Assembly: GCA_963691705.1 (NCBI GenBank)
Contig: OY829545.1
Span: 33,033,475 to 33,097,474, forward strand
DNA length: 64,000 nt
Source of the DNA: Viola odorata
Taxonomy: Eukaryota; Streptophyta; Magnoliopsida; Malpighiales; Violaceae
Direction: 5' to 3'
The notes below the pieces were generated by a model, which had not been told where the DNA came from, did no database searches, and saw only the letters and a list, made by a program, of their open reading frames with translations. Position numbers and translations under genes: made by a program. This document shows, one piece after another, positions 10,212 through 21,190 of the stretch; the first letter of the stretch is position 1; every line of letters starts with the position of its first letter.

Positions 10212-13200
10212 AACCACTACCTTTCATTCCAGAAATTTCCAGAACAGAAACAACTCTCAGACTTTCGAAGAGGAAGTTTTCCGAACTTTCTTCATCAGGT
10301 TCAAATTCAGAATCCGAAGCTGATCCATCTCAGGACCCTGAGATAGACCAACCTGCGGAACCAGAAATGGCAGATCCAGCAGAACCTACCTTAAGAGAGC
10401 TCAACCAAGGAGCAGAGCAGGAGTCTTTCCTGTGTATCAACTACCGCCCAGTGCCACAAGACTGGGCCGTGAAGTCAAACGTTATGCACAACCTCAGCAA
10501 GTTCAGGGGTCATGCATCCGAAAATCCCTACAAGCACCTACAAAAATTCCAATTTGAATGTGATGCTTTAAAACCAACTGGTGTCACTCTTAAGAGAGCT
10601 AAATTGAGAGCCTTTCCATGGTCTTTAGAAGACTCGGCAAAGAACTGGTTTTTCAGCCTTCCACACAACTCTATCAACTCTTGGGCTGATATGGCTGCCA
10701 CTTTTCTCAAGAAGTACTGGTCAGCTACCAAAGCAGGAGCTGCAAGGAAGAATCTCGTTGCTGTCCAGCAACGAGGAGATGAATCTTTTGGTGAATACCA
10801 TTAGAGGTTTAAGGACCTCCAAGAAGTATGCCCAACACATGGTGTACCTGAACAATCTTTGATACAATACTTTTACGATGGTATGTGCATAAAGGACAAA
10901 GAGAAGTTAGATTCAGCTGCTGGTGGAGCCTTGTTGGACTTAACACCAAGTCGAGCAAGGGCTCTTATTCAGACTTTGGCGGATAACTGTCAGCAAAATG
11001 GAGCTTATGATCGTTCCACTACTGCTCATAATTTAAATGTGGCTGCTCTTGAGAAACACATGGAGGAAGTGTCTAGCTTTCTGAAAAATTTCCCAGCCAC
11101 GATTGCACAATTACAACAAATTCCGCCACAGCAAGTAACACCTTGTGGAGTTTGTTGCCAAATCGGTCACATGACCCATGATTGTCCACTTATAGCTGAA
11201 CCAGTAGAGCAAGCTAATGCAGCCATGCCTCACCAAGGCAATTCGTACAACAACAGCAACAATCAAGGCTGGAAGAACTACCCTCACTATGGGTGGGGAC
11301 CAAATCAGCAGCAACCTCCATTTGAATGGAGAAATTTCAAGTCCAGACCTCAACACAATCAACAAAATCAGCAAAACATCCCAATAAATCAGCCCCCAAC
11401 TCAACCTCAACTTCCACAGTTACCAGCACCTCAACAGCCATTACAACTTACTGCACCACCTCCACCACCACTTGAAGATACACTTAAACAAATCCTACAA
11501 CCATTCATCCAAACTACCCAGGGAGCTATAGCTGATCTACAAAAACAGATGGCACAGCTCACCATGAGCCAGCAAAACAATTCAGGCCAGCTACCCTCAA
11601 ACACAGTAGACAATCCCAAGCACCTCAATGCCATAACTTTGAGAAGTGGCAGAGATTTGCCACCCAGAACTGGTCCATCTCATGACCCTGAGATGAGCCG
11701 ACCAGGACCACAACCAGAAGCTGAAGCTGAAATCACCCTTGAATCAGAAGTTCAAATACCAACTCCTACTCCAGCAAAAGAGACTCCAGTAGCCCAGGAA
11801 AAATTCCCAGAAGTCCAGGACATCCCTCCTCCATTTCCCGAAAGGTCCTTGAAAGCCCAAAAGGAAAAAGATGAGAAGAAAATACTTGAAGTTTTCCGGA
11901 AAGTTGCTATTAACGTGCCTTTGTTAGACATGATTTCGCAGGTACCCAAGTACGCTAAATTCCTGAAGGAGCTCTGCTCCAACAAAAAGAAACTAGCTGG
12001 AATCAAACGGGTGAACTTCAGTGAGCACGTAGCTGCCATGCTTCTTACAAAATGCAAGGATCAAGGAACTTTCGCAATACCTTGTCAGATTGGCAGCAAG
12101 CAGATCGACAAAGCTTTGTGTGATCTGGGAGCTGGTATAAACGTAATGTCCCTTTCTATTTTTGAGACTCTGAACATAGGAAACCTCACGGAAACGAGAG
12201 TAGTCATTCAACTTGCCGATAGATCAATCATCTACCCCGTGGGTGTAGTTGAGGACGTTTTGGTGCAGGTAAATGATTTTGTTTTCCCTGTGGATTTTTA
12301 TGTGGTAGATATGCAGAGTGAGGACGTCTCTAAAACTACTGATGTAATATTAGGGAGACCATTTTTAAGAACAGCTCGTGCCAAAATTGATGTTTATGAT
12401 GGTTGTCTAACACTTGAGTTTGGAGAGGAAACAATTAAGTTTAATATGTATGATGCTATGAAATACCCAAATGACATACACTCTGTTAATTTCTTAGATA
12501 TTGTTGACCCTTTTGTTGATAATGTTTCTGAAATTAAAAATTCAGACCCTCTTGAATATGTCATTAAGAATGGATTGTATAGGGACGAAACGAAGGAGTT
12601 GGAAAGTAATTACACTATCGGCCTAGAAATTCAAAGCATTGTCGAGGAATTGGGAAAACACCAAGCATGTGCAGGTATGGAACAAACCTTTGACACTCCA
12701 GAATCAGTCATTAAACTCCAACCATCAATTTTGCAGGCACCAGACTTGGAACTTAAAAAGCTACCAGACCACCTGAAGTACTCATTTCTAGGCCCTGAGA
12801 TGAGCCTTCCCGTGATCATATCTAACAGCTTGGCAAAATCAGAAGAGGAGAGACTTTTGGAGGTATTGAAGAAATTCAAAGGAGCAATAGGCTGGACCAT
12901 TGCTGACATTAAAGGGATATCACCTACGATCTGCACTCACAAAATCCACCTAGAACCCGACAGCAAGACCACAAGACAGCCACAAAGGAGACTTAACCCT
13001 CCGATGATGGAAGTAGTAAAAAAGGAGATTTTAAAACTTCTTGCTGCTGGTGTCATTTATCCTATTTCTGACAGTTCTTGGGTGAGTCCAGTGCAGGTTG
13101 TGCCCAAGAAATCAGGCATTACAGTGGTGACAAATGAAGAAGGCCAATCCGTGCCCACTAGAGAGCAAAATAGCTGGAGAGTATGCATCGACTATAGGAA

Positions 13201-15646
13201 GCTGAACAACGCCACGAGAAAGGATCATTTTCCTCTCCCATTCATCGATCAAATGCTTGAGAGATTGGCAGGTAAATCACACTACTGTTGCCTTGATGGA
13301 TTTTCAGGATTCCATCAAATACCCGTGGCCATTGAAGATCAAGAAAAGACCACATTCACCTGCCCGTTTGGCACGTTTGCCTACAAAAGAATGCCTTTTG
13401 GGTTGTGTAATGCACCTGCTACCTTTCAAAGGTGCATGGTAAGTATTTTTTCAGATTTTGTAGAGAAAGGAATGGAAGTTTTCATGGATGATTTTACTGT
13501 TTATGGAGACTCCTTTGATCAATGCTTGGAAAATTTGAAAAAAATCTTGCGTAGGTGTATTGAAACTGATTTGGTTCTTAATTATGAGAAATGCCATTTT
13601 ATGGTAAATCAAGGATTAGTTTTAGGACATATTATTTCCCAAAAAGGATTGGAAGTAGACAAAGCTAAGATTGATGTCATTGAATCGTTGCCTTACCCAT
13701 CTTGCGTGCGAGATGTGCGTTCATTTCTAGGCCTTGCAGGTTTTTATAGGCGTTTTATAAAAGACTTTTCAAAGATTGCGGAGCCTATGTGCAGGCTGCT
13801 CCAAAAAGACATCAAATTCGACTTCAATGATGATTGCAAGAAGGCGTTTGAGGCCTTGAAACAAAAGCTGATTACTGCACCAGTAATACAACCTCCAGAT
13901 TGGACCAGACCCTTTGAAATTATGTGCGACGCGAGTGATGCAGCTGTTGGAGCTGTCCTTGGGCAGAAAATTGACAAGGATCCACATGTGATTTATTATG
14001 CTTCAAGAATGCTTGATGATGCTCAGAGAAACTATACCACCACAGAAAAAGAACTATTTGCTATTGTTTTTGCATTAGATAAATTTCGTTCTTATCTTCT
14101 TGGAACTAAAGTGATTATTTACTCTGATCATGCAGCCTTGAGGTACCTTTTGGCCAAGAAAGACGCTAAACCAAGACTGATCAGGTGGATTCTTCTTTTG
14201 CAGGAATTCGACCTTGAAATTAAGGATAAGAAGGGAAAAGAAAACCTCGTAGCTGATCACTTGAGCAGAATACTTGTGGATTCCAAAACAGAACCTGTTA
14301 GAGAAAATTTTCCAGATGAAGGCTTGTTTCTAGGCCTTGAGATGAGGCCTTGGTATTCTGATATTGCCAACTTCTTGGCGACTGGAAAATTTCATGGCGA
14401 TTACTCCACAGCTGAGAAGGAAAAGATCAGGAGGGATTCCAGAAGATATATTTGGGACGATCCTTACCTTTGGAACATGGGAAAAGATCAGATCCTCTGA
14501 AGATGCATTCTTGAGAACGAAATTCCATCCGTTCTTAAATTCAGCCACTCTTTCGCTTGTGGAGGACACTTCGGACCCAGAAGAACTGCCTCTAAGGTGC
14601 TGGAGTCAGGATTTTTCTGGCCCACTTTGTTCAAGGATGCCTACTATTTTTGCAAGACTTGCGAAAATTGCCAAAAAACTGGCAATATCACATCAAAGCA
14701 TCAGCTGCCTCTCACACCTATTTTAGTGTGTGAAATCTTTGATGTGTGGGGATTAGACTTCATGGGACCATTCCCTAATTCAGAAGGGAACACCTACATA
14801 ATTTTGGCAGTGGATTACTTGTCAAAATGGGTGGAAGCCAAAGCCACAAGAGCTGATGATGCGAAAACAGTGGTGAAATTCCTTAAAACTCAGATTTTGA
14901 GTAGATTTGGAATTCCAAGAGCTATAATCAGTGATAGAGGCACACATTTTTGCAACCGAGTGGTAGCATCTCTCTTTTCCAAGTACAATATCACTCACCG
15001 TGTGTCCACAGCATACCATCCTCAAACAAATGGATTAGCGGAACTATCAAATCGAGAGATTAAATCCATTTTGGCCAAGACTGTCGGGCCAGAGAGAAAA
15101 GATTGGAGCCAAAGGCTTGATGACGCCTTGTGGGCTTACAGAACATCATATAAAACTCCTATCGAGACCACACCTTACAAGTTGGTTTATGGTAAAACTT
15201 GCCATTTACCCGTTGGAGTTCAACACAAAGCTTTTTGGGCAATCAAGCAATGTAATATGAACCTTACTGCTGCTGGAACTCAAAGGAGATTGCAAATGCA
15301 GGAGCTTGAAGAGTTGAGGAACGAAGCGTATGAGAACTCAGCCATCATCAAGGCCAAGGCGAAAATGTACCATGACAGGCACATTCATCCCAGGACCTTG
15401 AGGGTTGGGCAGAAAGTACTCCTCTTTAGCTCGAGATTTCAAACCATGGCAGGTAAACTTAGAACTCGTTGGACTGGTCCATACGTTATTACTAATGTCT
15501 ACTCCCATAGTGCAGTGGAAATTCAGAGTTTGCAGACAGGTAAAATATTCAAGGTCAATGGGCAGCGCCTAAAGCCCTTTTATGAAGGTTTTCAAGAGCA
15601 AAATGTGGAGAGCACCACACTGGAAGTTCCTAATGATACAGCATGA
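10212..15646 (+). pseudogene. gag-pol polyprotein of element B, one frame with two stops
   Basis: A single reading frame runs through gag, protease, reverse transcriptase, RNase H and integrase. It is broken only by TAG at 10802-10804 (after GEYH) and TGA at 14498-14500 (after KDQIL); both could come from one C-to-T change (CAG, CGA). The gag start codon is lost at the 10211 junction. Visible motifs are a CCHC knuckle at about 11144-11185 (C-x2-C-x4-H-x4-C), protease CDLGAGINVM near 12118, reverse transcriptase MPFGLCNAPATFQRC and FMDDF (13481-13495), RNase H (CDASDAAVGAVLGQK; YYASRML; TEKELFAIVFALDKF), an HHCC integrase finger near 14545-14690, and the integrase core with D in LDFMGP, D in ISDRGTHF and E in [10 protein letters not shown]. 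The replication functions are those of Ty3/gypsy elements in virus-like particles. Confidence 0.9.
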
Positions 15647-16031
15647 ACAATGTCATAGTCCTGTCCAAGACTTTAAAAGGGGACAGATTTTAGAAGGCAA
15701 TCAGTACCCTCCTGCATGCATATCATTTAACTCCAGTCAAGGCCAGTTCAATTCAGCTGTGTTTAGTTCATCTCAAGGCCCTGAGATGAGCCAGACTCGC
15801 TGCGAGAAGAAAGCACTTTCATTCAAGGCCCTGAAAAATCACTTTCCATGTCATCATGCCCACCTGGATAAAACTCCCGTTAAACTCACTTTTTCCACTA
15901 CCTCTTCAGTTTCCCTCCACGATCATAATATCACCCCCTACCAAAAAGCTACACTCACTCTCCTCGTCTACCACATTCTCTCCATCTCTCTCACTTTAAA
16001 TCACCCTCTCTCCAAAAACCTAACCGCCACC
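15647..16031 (+). other. Spacer between integrase and third ORF of element B
   Basis: An open frame runs through this stretch but it is not gene-like. It holds a full copy of the element's palindrome at 15768-15790 (TCATCTCA-6-TGAGATGAG) and a half copy near 15820. The 3' part is C/T-rich and could hold a splice acceptor for a subgenomic RNA; none is provable. Confidence 0.4.
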
Positions 16032-18359
16032 ATGCCACTCAAGAAATCCCAAGCTCGCCGTGGAACTAGCAGGAACACCCCTCCAACTGATTCGGATTCG
16101 GACTCAGTCGAATCTCCACCCCAGCCGCTTGCCCTCACCGTGGTCGCCGCTCCTTCGCCACCGCCGAGCCCGCTGGTCACCATCTTCCCAGACAAGCCTG
16201 TCACCTCCACCCAGCCTAAGGTAGCAACGCAACCAGCTCCCACGACCATGCCAGACCCACTTGAGGCAGAAACAGCTTCAAATCCGCCGACCCCGATTCC
16301 CACGAACGACCCAGCTATTACCAACACCACTCCGACAGCCGCCCAGACACCCACCGCAACTGGCGGTTCCAAATCCAAAACTCCACCTTCAGCCCAGCAA
16401 CCCACAAAAATACCTTCACCCGCTTTCGTTTCAAGACCCAAGAGAGGACCTGTTGTTTTACCCAGATCCGAGTCTCCTTCCAAGCAGCAAACGGAATCTG
16501 TCCACCCCGATTCCGGCAACTCCGACAAGGCCAGTGACCCCACGTTCACATCTAAGCCGCGGGACATCACTGTGGAGTCCAGTTCAGACCCTGAAGAGAG
16601 ACCCCTCAGGTCCATGGTGAATAAATCAATTCGGCCCCCTCAGAAGAATGATGATAGGGAGGAGCGCCGCTTCAAGCGCAAAGGGATCCCAGTCCCTTCG
16701 ATCCAGACAGCAGCTAACATTATCCAGGCTAAGAAGGTAGCCGGAAAGCCTAAAGCCACCCCTGCTGAAAAGTCCCTCAAGAGGAAGGGCATTGAAATTA
16801 GAGAACCTCAACCCGTTCCCCAGAGCACCAAAGTTCAGACATCTCAGGGCCATGAGAAGAACAAAGGTAAGGGGAAAGTTTTTGAAACCCCTGTTAACCC
16901 TGCCGCTGAAGGCAATGATGATGAAGAGCAGCCCATTCCTGAAGCCGCAGCCCCTGATGATGAGGAGAGAGCGCCTGACTGTACTCCAGAGGTGCCCAGG
17001 CCAAAACATACAAAAACAGTGGCCAAAAAGGCAGCCAAAACTCCATCTTCCATAGCGATTGCTATGCCTTCCCCTGCACCAGTTGAGAAGCATGGCAGTG
17101 CAAGGAGCTCCAAACGAGCCAGAACCAGCAGTAAAAAAAGGCAAGTTATCCCTGACCTAGAATTCCTTAATGGTTGGTTACAATTTGATTCATTTGATCA
17201 AGAAGAAAAATTGCACCTAAAATATAAATCAACTGTTCCATATTGTGCTAAATTAGATTTCGAACTCCTTGATACTTGGGGGATTGAGTCTAGATTGCGT
17301 CAGTATGTTAGGAATGTGGGTTGGGAACCTCTGTTTTTCCTTGAACATCCAGCGTACCTAGAACTTTGTCTTGAATTCCATACCACTTTTTGGTATCGAT
17401 CAGCTAGAGATAGAGAAACAGATGGGTTGAGACTTGCTAGGCCTAATGACATTAACTTCAGATTATGTGGAAAATCCTGCCGCTATTCCTTGAATGAATT
17501 TAATGTTGCTTTAGGCTTTGTAAAAGAAAATGAACTGAATGTTGTTTGGTATGCTAATGCTTTGAGCGATTATCCTGATGACTTTGACACACAATCTGCA
17601 TATCAACAACTGACTGGAAAACCAACACTAAAATTCGATGACAAAAAGGCTAAAGCACACCAGATTTTAGACCCTGCCCTTAGGATTTTGCATAGAGTCC
17701 TTTCCACTAATTTCGCTGGGAAAGATCACATTGCTGGTGTTCTTTCCAAGCAAGAGCTTTTCATTTTGTGGGGTATGGTCAACAAAAAGCCCATCAATTT
17801 AGGTTATTGGATTGCTGCTCAGTTGCATTATTATAGGGAAAAGGATAAGCTAATCATGGGATCGCTCATTACTCATCTTGCTGTGAATATATGCAATCTG
17901 GATCTTCAAACTGCAAAATTATTCAATTGTTCCTCTTTGAAAATTATGAATATAATGACACTTGATCAGATGGGCTTTGTCCATCTAGACCAGAATCGGT
18001 TTGTGTGTTACAATACAGGGTTCACTCCAGCTTCAGACCACATATTCGGGGCCAAGCACCAGGGTGATTTCAAGCTCAGAAAGCTAGATCGAGAAGATGA
18101 TATTTCTGCCCCTGCTCCCGAAAACAATCCTGATGCTGCCGGGCCATCTCAAGGCCCTGAGACGAACCACCCGATCCTTCAGACCGGTGCCGCAGCCAGT
18201 TCCCCTTCATCAAATTCTCAGATAGTTGTCCTCATGCGGAATCAAAACTCTCTCCTCCGCCAATTGATGCTTCAGCAGAATACCAGCAACCGAACCCAGG
18301 AATCCATCCTGGAAGTTTTGAGGCGTGCTTTCCCGCCACCAGCCCCTCCCCAACCGTGA
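16032..18359 (+). CDS. Third ORF of element B, in the env position, 775 aa, intact
   Basis: The start at 16032 sits in GCCACCATG, an excellent initiation context. The longer upstream frame is spacer. Residues 1-370 are Pro/Ser/Thr-rich, low complexity, with Lys/Arg patches (for example SSKRARTSSKKRQ) that could act as nuclear signals. Residues about 375-690 form a compact domain with FHTTFWYR, INFRLCGKSCRYSLNEFNVALGF split by linkers, LSKQELFILWGMV and LGYWIAAQLHYY. This resembles the 3' ORF products of Athila-type elements (ATHILA ORF-1/putative plant transposon protein families), which I recall only approximately. The C-terminus has a helical segment (LMRNQNSLLRQLMLQQN). I see no signal peptide or clear transmembrane helix, so a true envelope role is not supported. 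It is intact while A and C have lost theirs. Confidence 0.75.
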   Translation: MPLKKSQARRGTSRNTPPTDSDSDSVESPPQPLALTVVAAPSPPPSPLVTIFPDKPVTSTQPKVATQPAPTTMPDPLEAETASNPPTPIPTNDPAITNTTPTAAQTPTATGGSKSKTPPSAQQPTKIPSPAFVSRPKRGPVVLPRSESPSKQQTESVHPDSGNSDKASDPTFTSKPRDITVESSSDPEERPLRSMVNKSIRPPQKNDDREERRFKRKGIPVPSIQTAANIIQAKKVAGKPKATPAEKSLKRKGIEIREPQPVPQSTKVQTSQGHEKNKGKGKVFETPVNPAAEGNDDEEQPIPEAAAPDDEERAPDCTPEVPRPKHTKTVAKKAAKTPSSIAIAMPSPAPVEKHGSARSSKRARTSSKKRQVIPDLEFLNGWLQFDSFDQEEKLHLKYKSTVPYCAKLDFELLDTWGIESRLRQYVRNVGWEPLFFLEHPAYLELCLEFHTTFWYRSARDRETDGLRLARPNDINFRLCGKSCRYSLNEFNVALGFVKENELNVVWYANALSDYPDDFDTQSAYQQLTGKPTLKFDDKKAKAHQILDPALRILHRVLSTNFAGKDHIAGVLSKQELFILWGMVNKKPINLGYWIAAQLHYYREKDKLIMGSLITHLAVNICNLDLQTAKLFNCSSLKIMNIMTLDQMGFVHLDQNRFVCYNTGFTPASDHIFGAKHQGDFKLRKLDREDDISAPAPENNPDAAGPSQGPETNHPILQTGAAASSPSSNSQIVVLMRNQNSLLRQLMLQQNTSNRTQESILEVLRRAFPPPAPPQP

Positions 18360-18500
18360 ATTACCCCCGGTTTTGTCTTCTTCTTTTCCTTTCTTTCAGT
18401 TTTTATTTTTTATTTTTTATTTTTGTTTGTTTTGTTTGTTTTGTTTGTTTGTTCGTTTGTTGTGTGTTTTTCCTTTCACATTGAGGACAATGTGTTCTTC

Positions 18501-18513
18501 AAATGTGGGGGAG
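18501..18513 (+). other. Internal polypurine-tract-like motif of element B
   Basis: TTCAAATGTGGGGGAG here repeats the core of the 3' tract (TTCAAATGTGGGGGGATT at 19704-19721), 1.2 kb further on. Element C has the same pair (47588-47604 and 48625-48638). Confidence 0.55.
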
Positions 18514-19139
18514 TGTTTGTTTGTGTTTTTATTGTTTGTGTTTTTATTGTTCTTTTGCATGTTTGTTTTTAATTTTTGTTGCATGTGTTTTTCTGTACCT
18601 TCTTTTCCTTCTTCTTTGCATGTTTATTTCCTTTATTATTGCATGCGCCTTTGCTTGTTTTTGTTTTTATTTGTGCATGAGTCTTTTGTTCTTTGTGTTG
18701 TGTTTCAGCCCCCTTTGAATAAAATTGAAACCTCTGATCTGATCCTCATGCGAACACTTGATTAATCAGCTCCATCTTGCAATTCTAGATACTTCAGGCA
18801 TTACAACTTGTGCATTTGTTTGCATAGATGTATGATTAGTTTTGCTGATTCTAGGAAATGATTTGCTAGAGCTGATCTGTCTTACTCATCTCAAGATCAT
18901 GGGATAAGGATCCTATCCTCCTACTGCTGCTAAGTCCTTTATTTTTTGTTTGCTTGCGTACCTTTAATTTTCTTTGTGTGGATTTCTCATCATGCCCTCT
19001 GGATTGCACGGTGTTGGTGGTTCGGCACCATCACCCCATCATGGAAAAACTTCCAGCCGGTAGTGTGCTAACCCCCTCTTATGGGGCCGATCATAGCATC
19101 TTTGGTGAGAAAACAATGTCTGCATGCGTGTGTGTTTGT

Positions 19140-19330
19140 GAAAAAAAAAAAAAGAGAAAAGAAAAAAAAATGAAAAAAAAAGAAAAACAAAAGGGTTTGT
19201 GGATGGAGGATGTTGAAAAAGAAGAAAGAAAAGAAGCAATGAGAAGATTGCGGGAAGAAGGTTGAGAAAAAAAAAAGAGAAAAAAAAAAAGAAGAAAAAG
19301 AAGGAAGAAAAGAAAAAGAAAAAAATAGAA
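19140..19330 (+). repeat. A/G-rich simple sequence tract
   Basis: Almost pure A and G with runs such as gaaaaaaaaaaaaag. It lies in the 3' non-coding region of element B. Confidence 0.8.
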
Positions 19331-19706
19331 TAAAAGAAGCCTTTGGCTCACTTTGTGTTTCAATTTCTGTTCTTTAATTATTGGTTGTGCTTTTAAATAA
19401 TTTTGCTTGAGTGTCCAGCAGCAGTGATTGGATTTTGAGTCTAAGGAAGAGAAGACATAGGCCCTAGGATTTTATTTCCTTGTGATCAGCATGCTATTAT
19501 ACCTCTGTTCGAATATATGCACAATTGTGGTGTTTGGAGTATTTAGCATTGCTTGATTGAGCTGATTCTTGAAGTGTTTGTGTGAAGATCAGTCCAGGGG
19601 TTGATGTTCTGTTCTAAGGGTGCTGTTTCTGTGTTGTGTCTGTATTGTCTTCGTGTTTTTCTTTGCGTTTTGAGTCTGTTTGTGCGCTTGGGGGCAAGCG
19701 TAGTTC

Positions 19707-19721
19707 AAATGTGGGGGGATT
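19707..19721 (+). other. 3' polypurine tract of element B
   Basis: AAATGTGGGGGGATT directly before the right LTR (TGATTGATTG at 19722). It would prime plus-strand DNA synthesis. It follows the block CTTGGGGGCAAGC, also seen before the C tract at 48605. Confidence 0.8.
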
Positions 19722-21190
19722 TGATTGATTGTTATTCCACTTAGTTTTGTTGCTTCTTTACTTAGCTTTTGAAGCAATAAACATGCTGCTTTGATCCTTT
19801 TTCCTTCCTTTTCCAGAATTACACTTGAATGACCCAGGATTAGGAAAAGGAGCAGAAAGGTCAAAGATTAGAGCTCAATCAATCGTGTTGGCTTGGCAAT
19901 TTTTTCTACTGATGCATTCCGACTCATCTCAAGGCCCTGAGATGAGTCTGCCGTGACGTTTCCAGATCTGGACAGCACTCACCATGATTATGCGCGCCGC
20001 AATTATTTTCTCATGAGTGCGTCTCCTGTCTTCTTGGGCGCCGCTTTTAGTGACACAAAGCTCCTTGGGTTCTGAGAACATTCTTCCCACTCCTAACAAG
20101 TTTATAGAAGACAAGAATCAACATTCCTCTTGTGTTTAGGAAGAATATTCTCATGCTTCTTGAAGACCAAATCTGAAGTGGATTGTTAGTGGAAGCTGTC
20201 CCACCTTTGAGAGGAGTATCTTGGCACCAAGGAGGACCATTAATACTGAGGAGAACGGCAGAGGAAGGCATCGGACGAGAGCAAGGAGTTAGAGGAGAAA
20301 ACCAGCTTTTTCACTTATTTTCCAGAATTTCCAGCATTTTGTTAATTTCTGTTTTGAACTTCTTTTGTCATTTCGTTATGTTTTGTAACTAAAAACCTTC
20401 ATCTCTGGTAGAGATTTAGAGGTTGACAATTCCAGAAACGTTGTGAGACTTGTTTGATCTTAATTAAAAACGTTTCATATCACTTTTCTTGCTTGTTTTA
20501 ATGATAGTTTGATTGTATTGTGTTTGAGCTTGATCAACTTGGATTTCGGTACAATTGATTACAGTAGAATCCCTGTAGTGCCGCGTTTCTGCACTATAGA
20601 GAACCCGAGTAGACACCTAGCGATAGGATAATTAAACCTTCTCTAAAGCTAGAAGAAGAAAAGGGTGAGTCTTGAGAATTTTGGACTGCAGTAGCGTCCA
20701 TCTCAAGGTCTTGAGAAGGGCCTTCCTAAACTTATCAATGAACCAGCAATCCTTGATTGTTAGGGGAGTTAGGGTCACGAAAGGAGCTTCTCCTTGAGTG
20801 ACTTGAGTAGGAGGAGGCTTGGAGATCGCCCCTGGATGCATCTCTATAACTTCTCTATGAAATTGGTTTTGAAAATCCTTTGTCAATGATCAACATCTTG
20901 GAATTGTCACTTCGTTAATATCTCTACCGGGGATGTCTTTCTCCTACTGATTTCAATCTCATTTCAACCATATTTCTGTATGCAACTTTCGTTTAAATCA
21001 TTTACATTTCTGTTTCCACGAATTTACAACCCAAAACTTGGTTTTTCTACTTGGTTATTTATAAAAGAAACAACGAATCAGTCAAGTTTGTCTCTGTGGG
21101 ATCGATCCTCTCACCACTATCTGCATTTATTTGTAGCATAGAACTGAGTTGTATTTATACTTTTATGCAGGGCATGCGACACACCCGTCA
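19722..21190 (+). repeat. Right LTR of element B (1469 bp)
   Basis: TGATTGATTG...CCCGTCA, followed by the target duplication gtgga (21191-21195). It holds the palindrome at 19923-19946. It is the parent or twin of the left LTR. Confidence 0.92.

Larger units (their letters stand above)
18360..19706 (+). other. 3' non-coding region of element B
   Basis: About 1.35 kb without a gene. It starts with a T/G-rich run (tttgtttgttttg repeats, 18395-18465). An internal polypurine tract lies at 18501-18513. Further on there is a degenerate copy of the palindrome (18886-18909), a 190-base A/G simple-sequence tract (about 19140-19330) and plain sequence up to the 3' polypurine tract. Open frames here are low-complexity. 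Confidence 0.6.
7719..21190 (+). mobile_element. Element B: nearly intact Athila-type LTR retrotransposon with rearranged 5' end
   Basis: LTRs at 7719-9187 and 19722-21190 (1469 bp each, TGATTGATTG...CCCGTCA) flank a gag-pol frame (10212-15646), a third ORF (16032-18359) and a 3' region with a polypurine tract (19707-19721). The 5-bp target duplication is gtgga. The element sits in the reverse transcriptase/RNase H boundary of element A. The primer-binding site, leader and gag start codon are missing. In their place is a 1024-bp copy (9188-10211) of the element A sequence that flanks the right LTR. This makes it unlikely to move on its own although its coding part is close to complete. Confidence 0.9.

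Noticed and set aside
16001..16615. 204-aa minus-strand ORF
   Set aside because: Shadow of the Pro/Ser-rich part of B's third ORF; Gly/Val-rich translation with no homology to anything here.
18325..18765. ORF of 146 aa rich in Phe, Cys and Leu
   Set aside because: Translation of the T/G-rich 3' region of element B; low complexity and not conserved. The same applies to the ORFs at 47465-47782.
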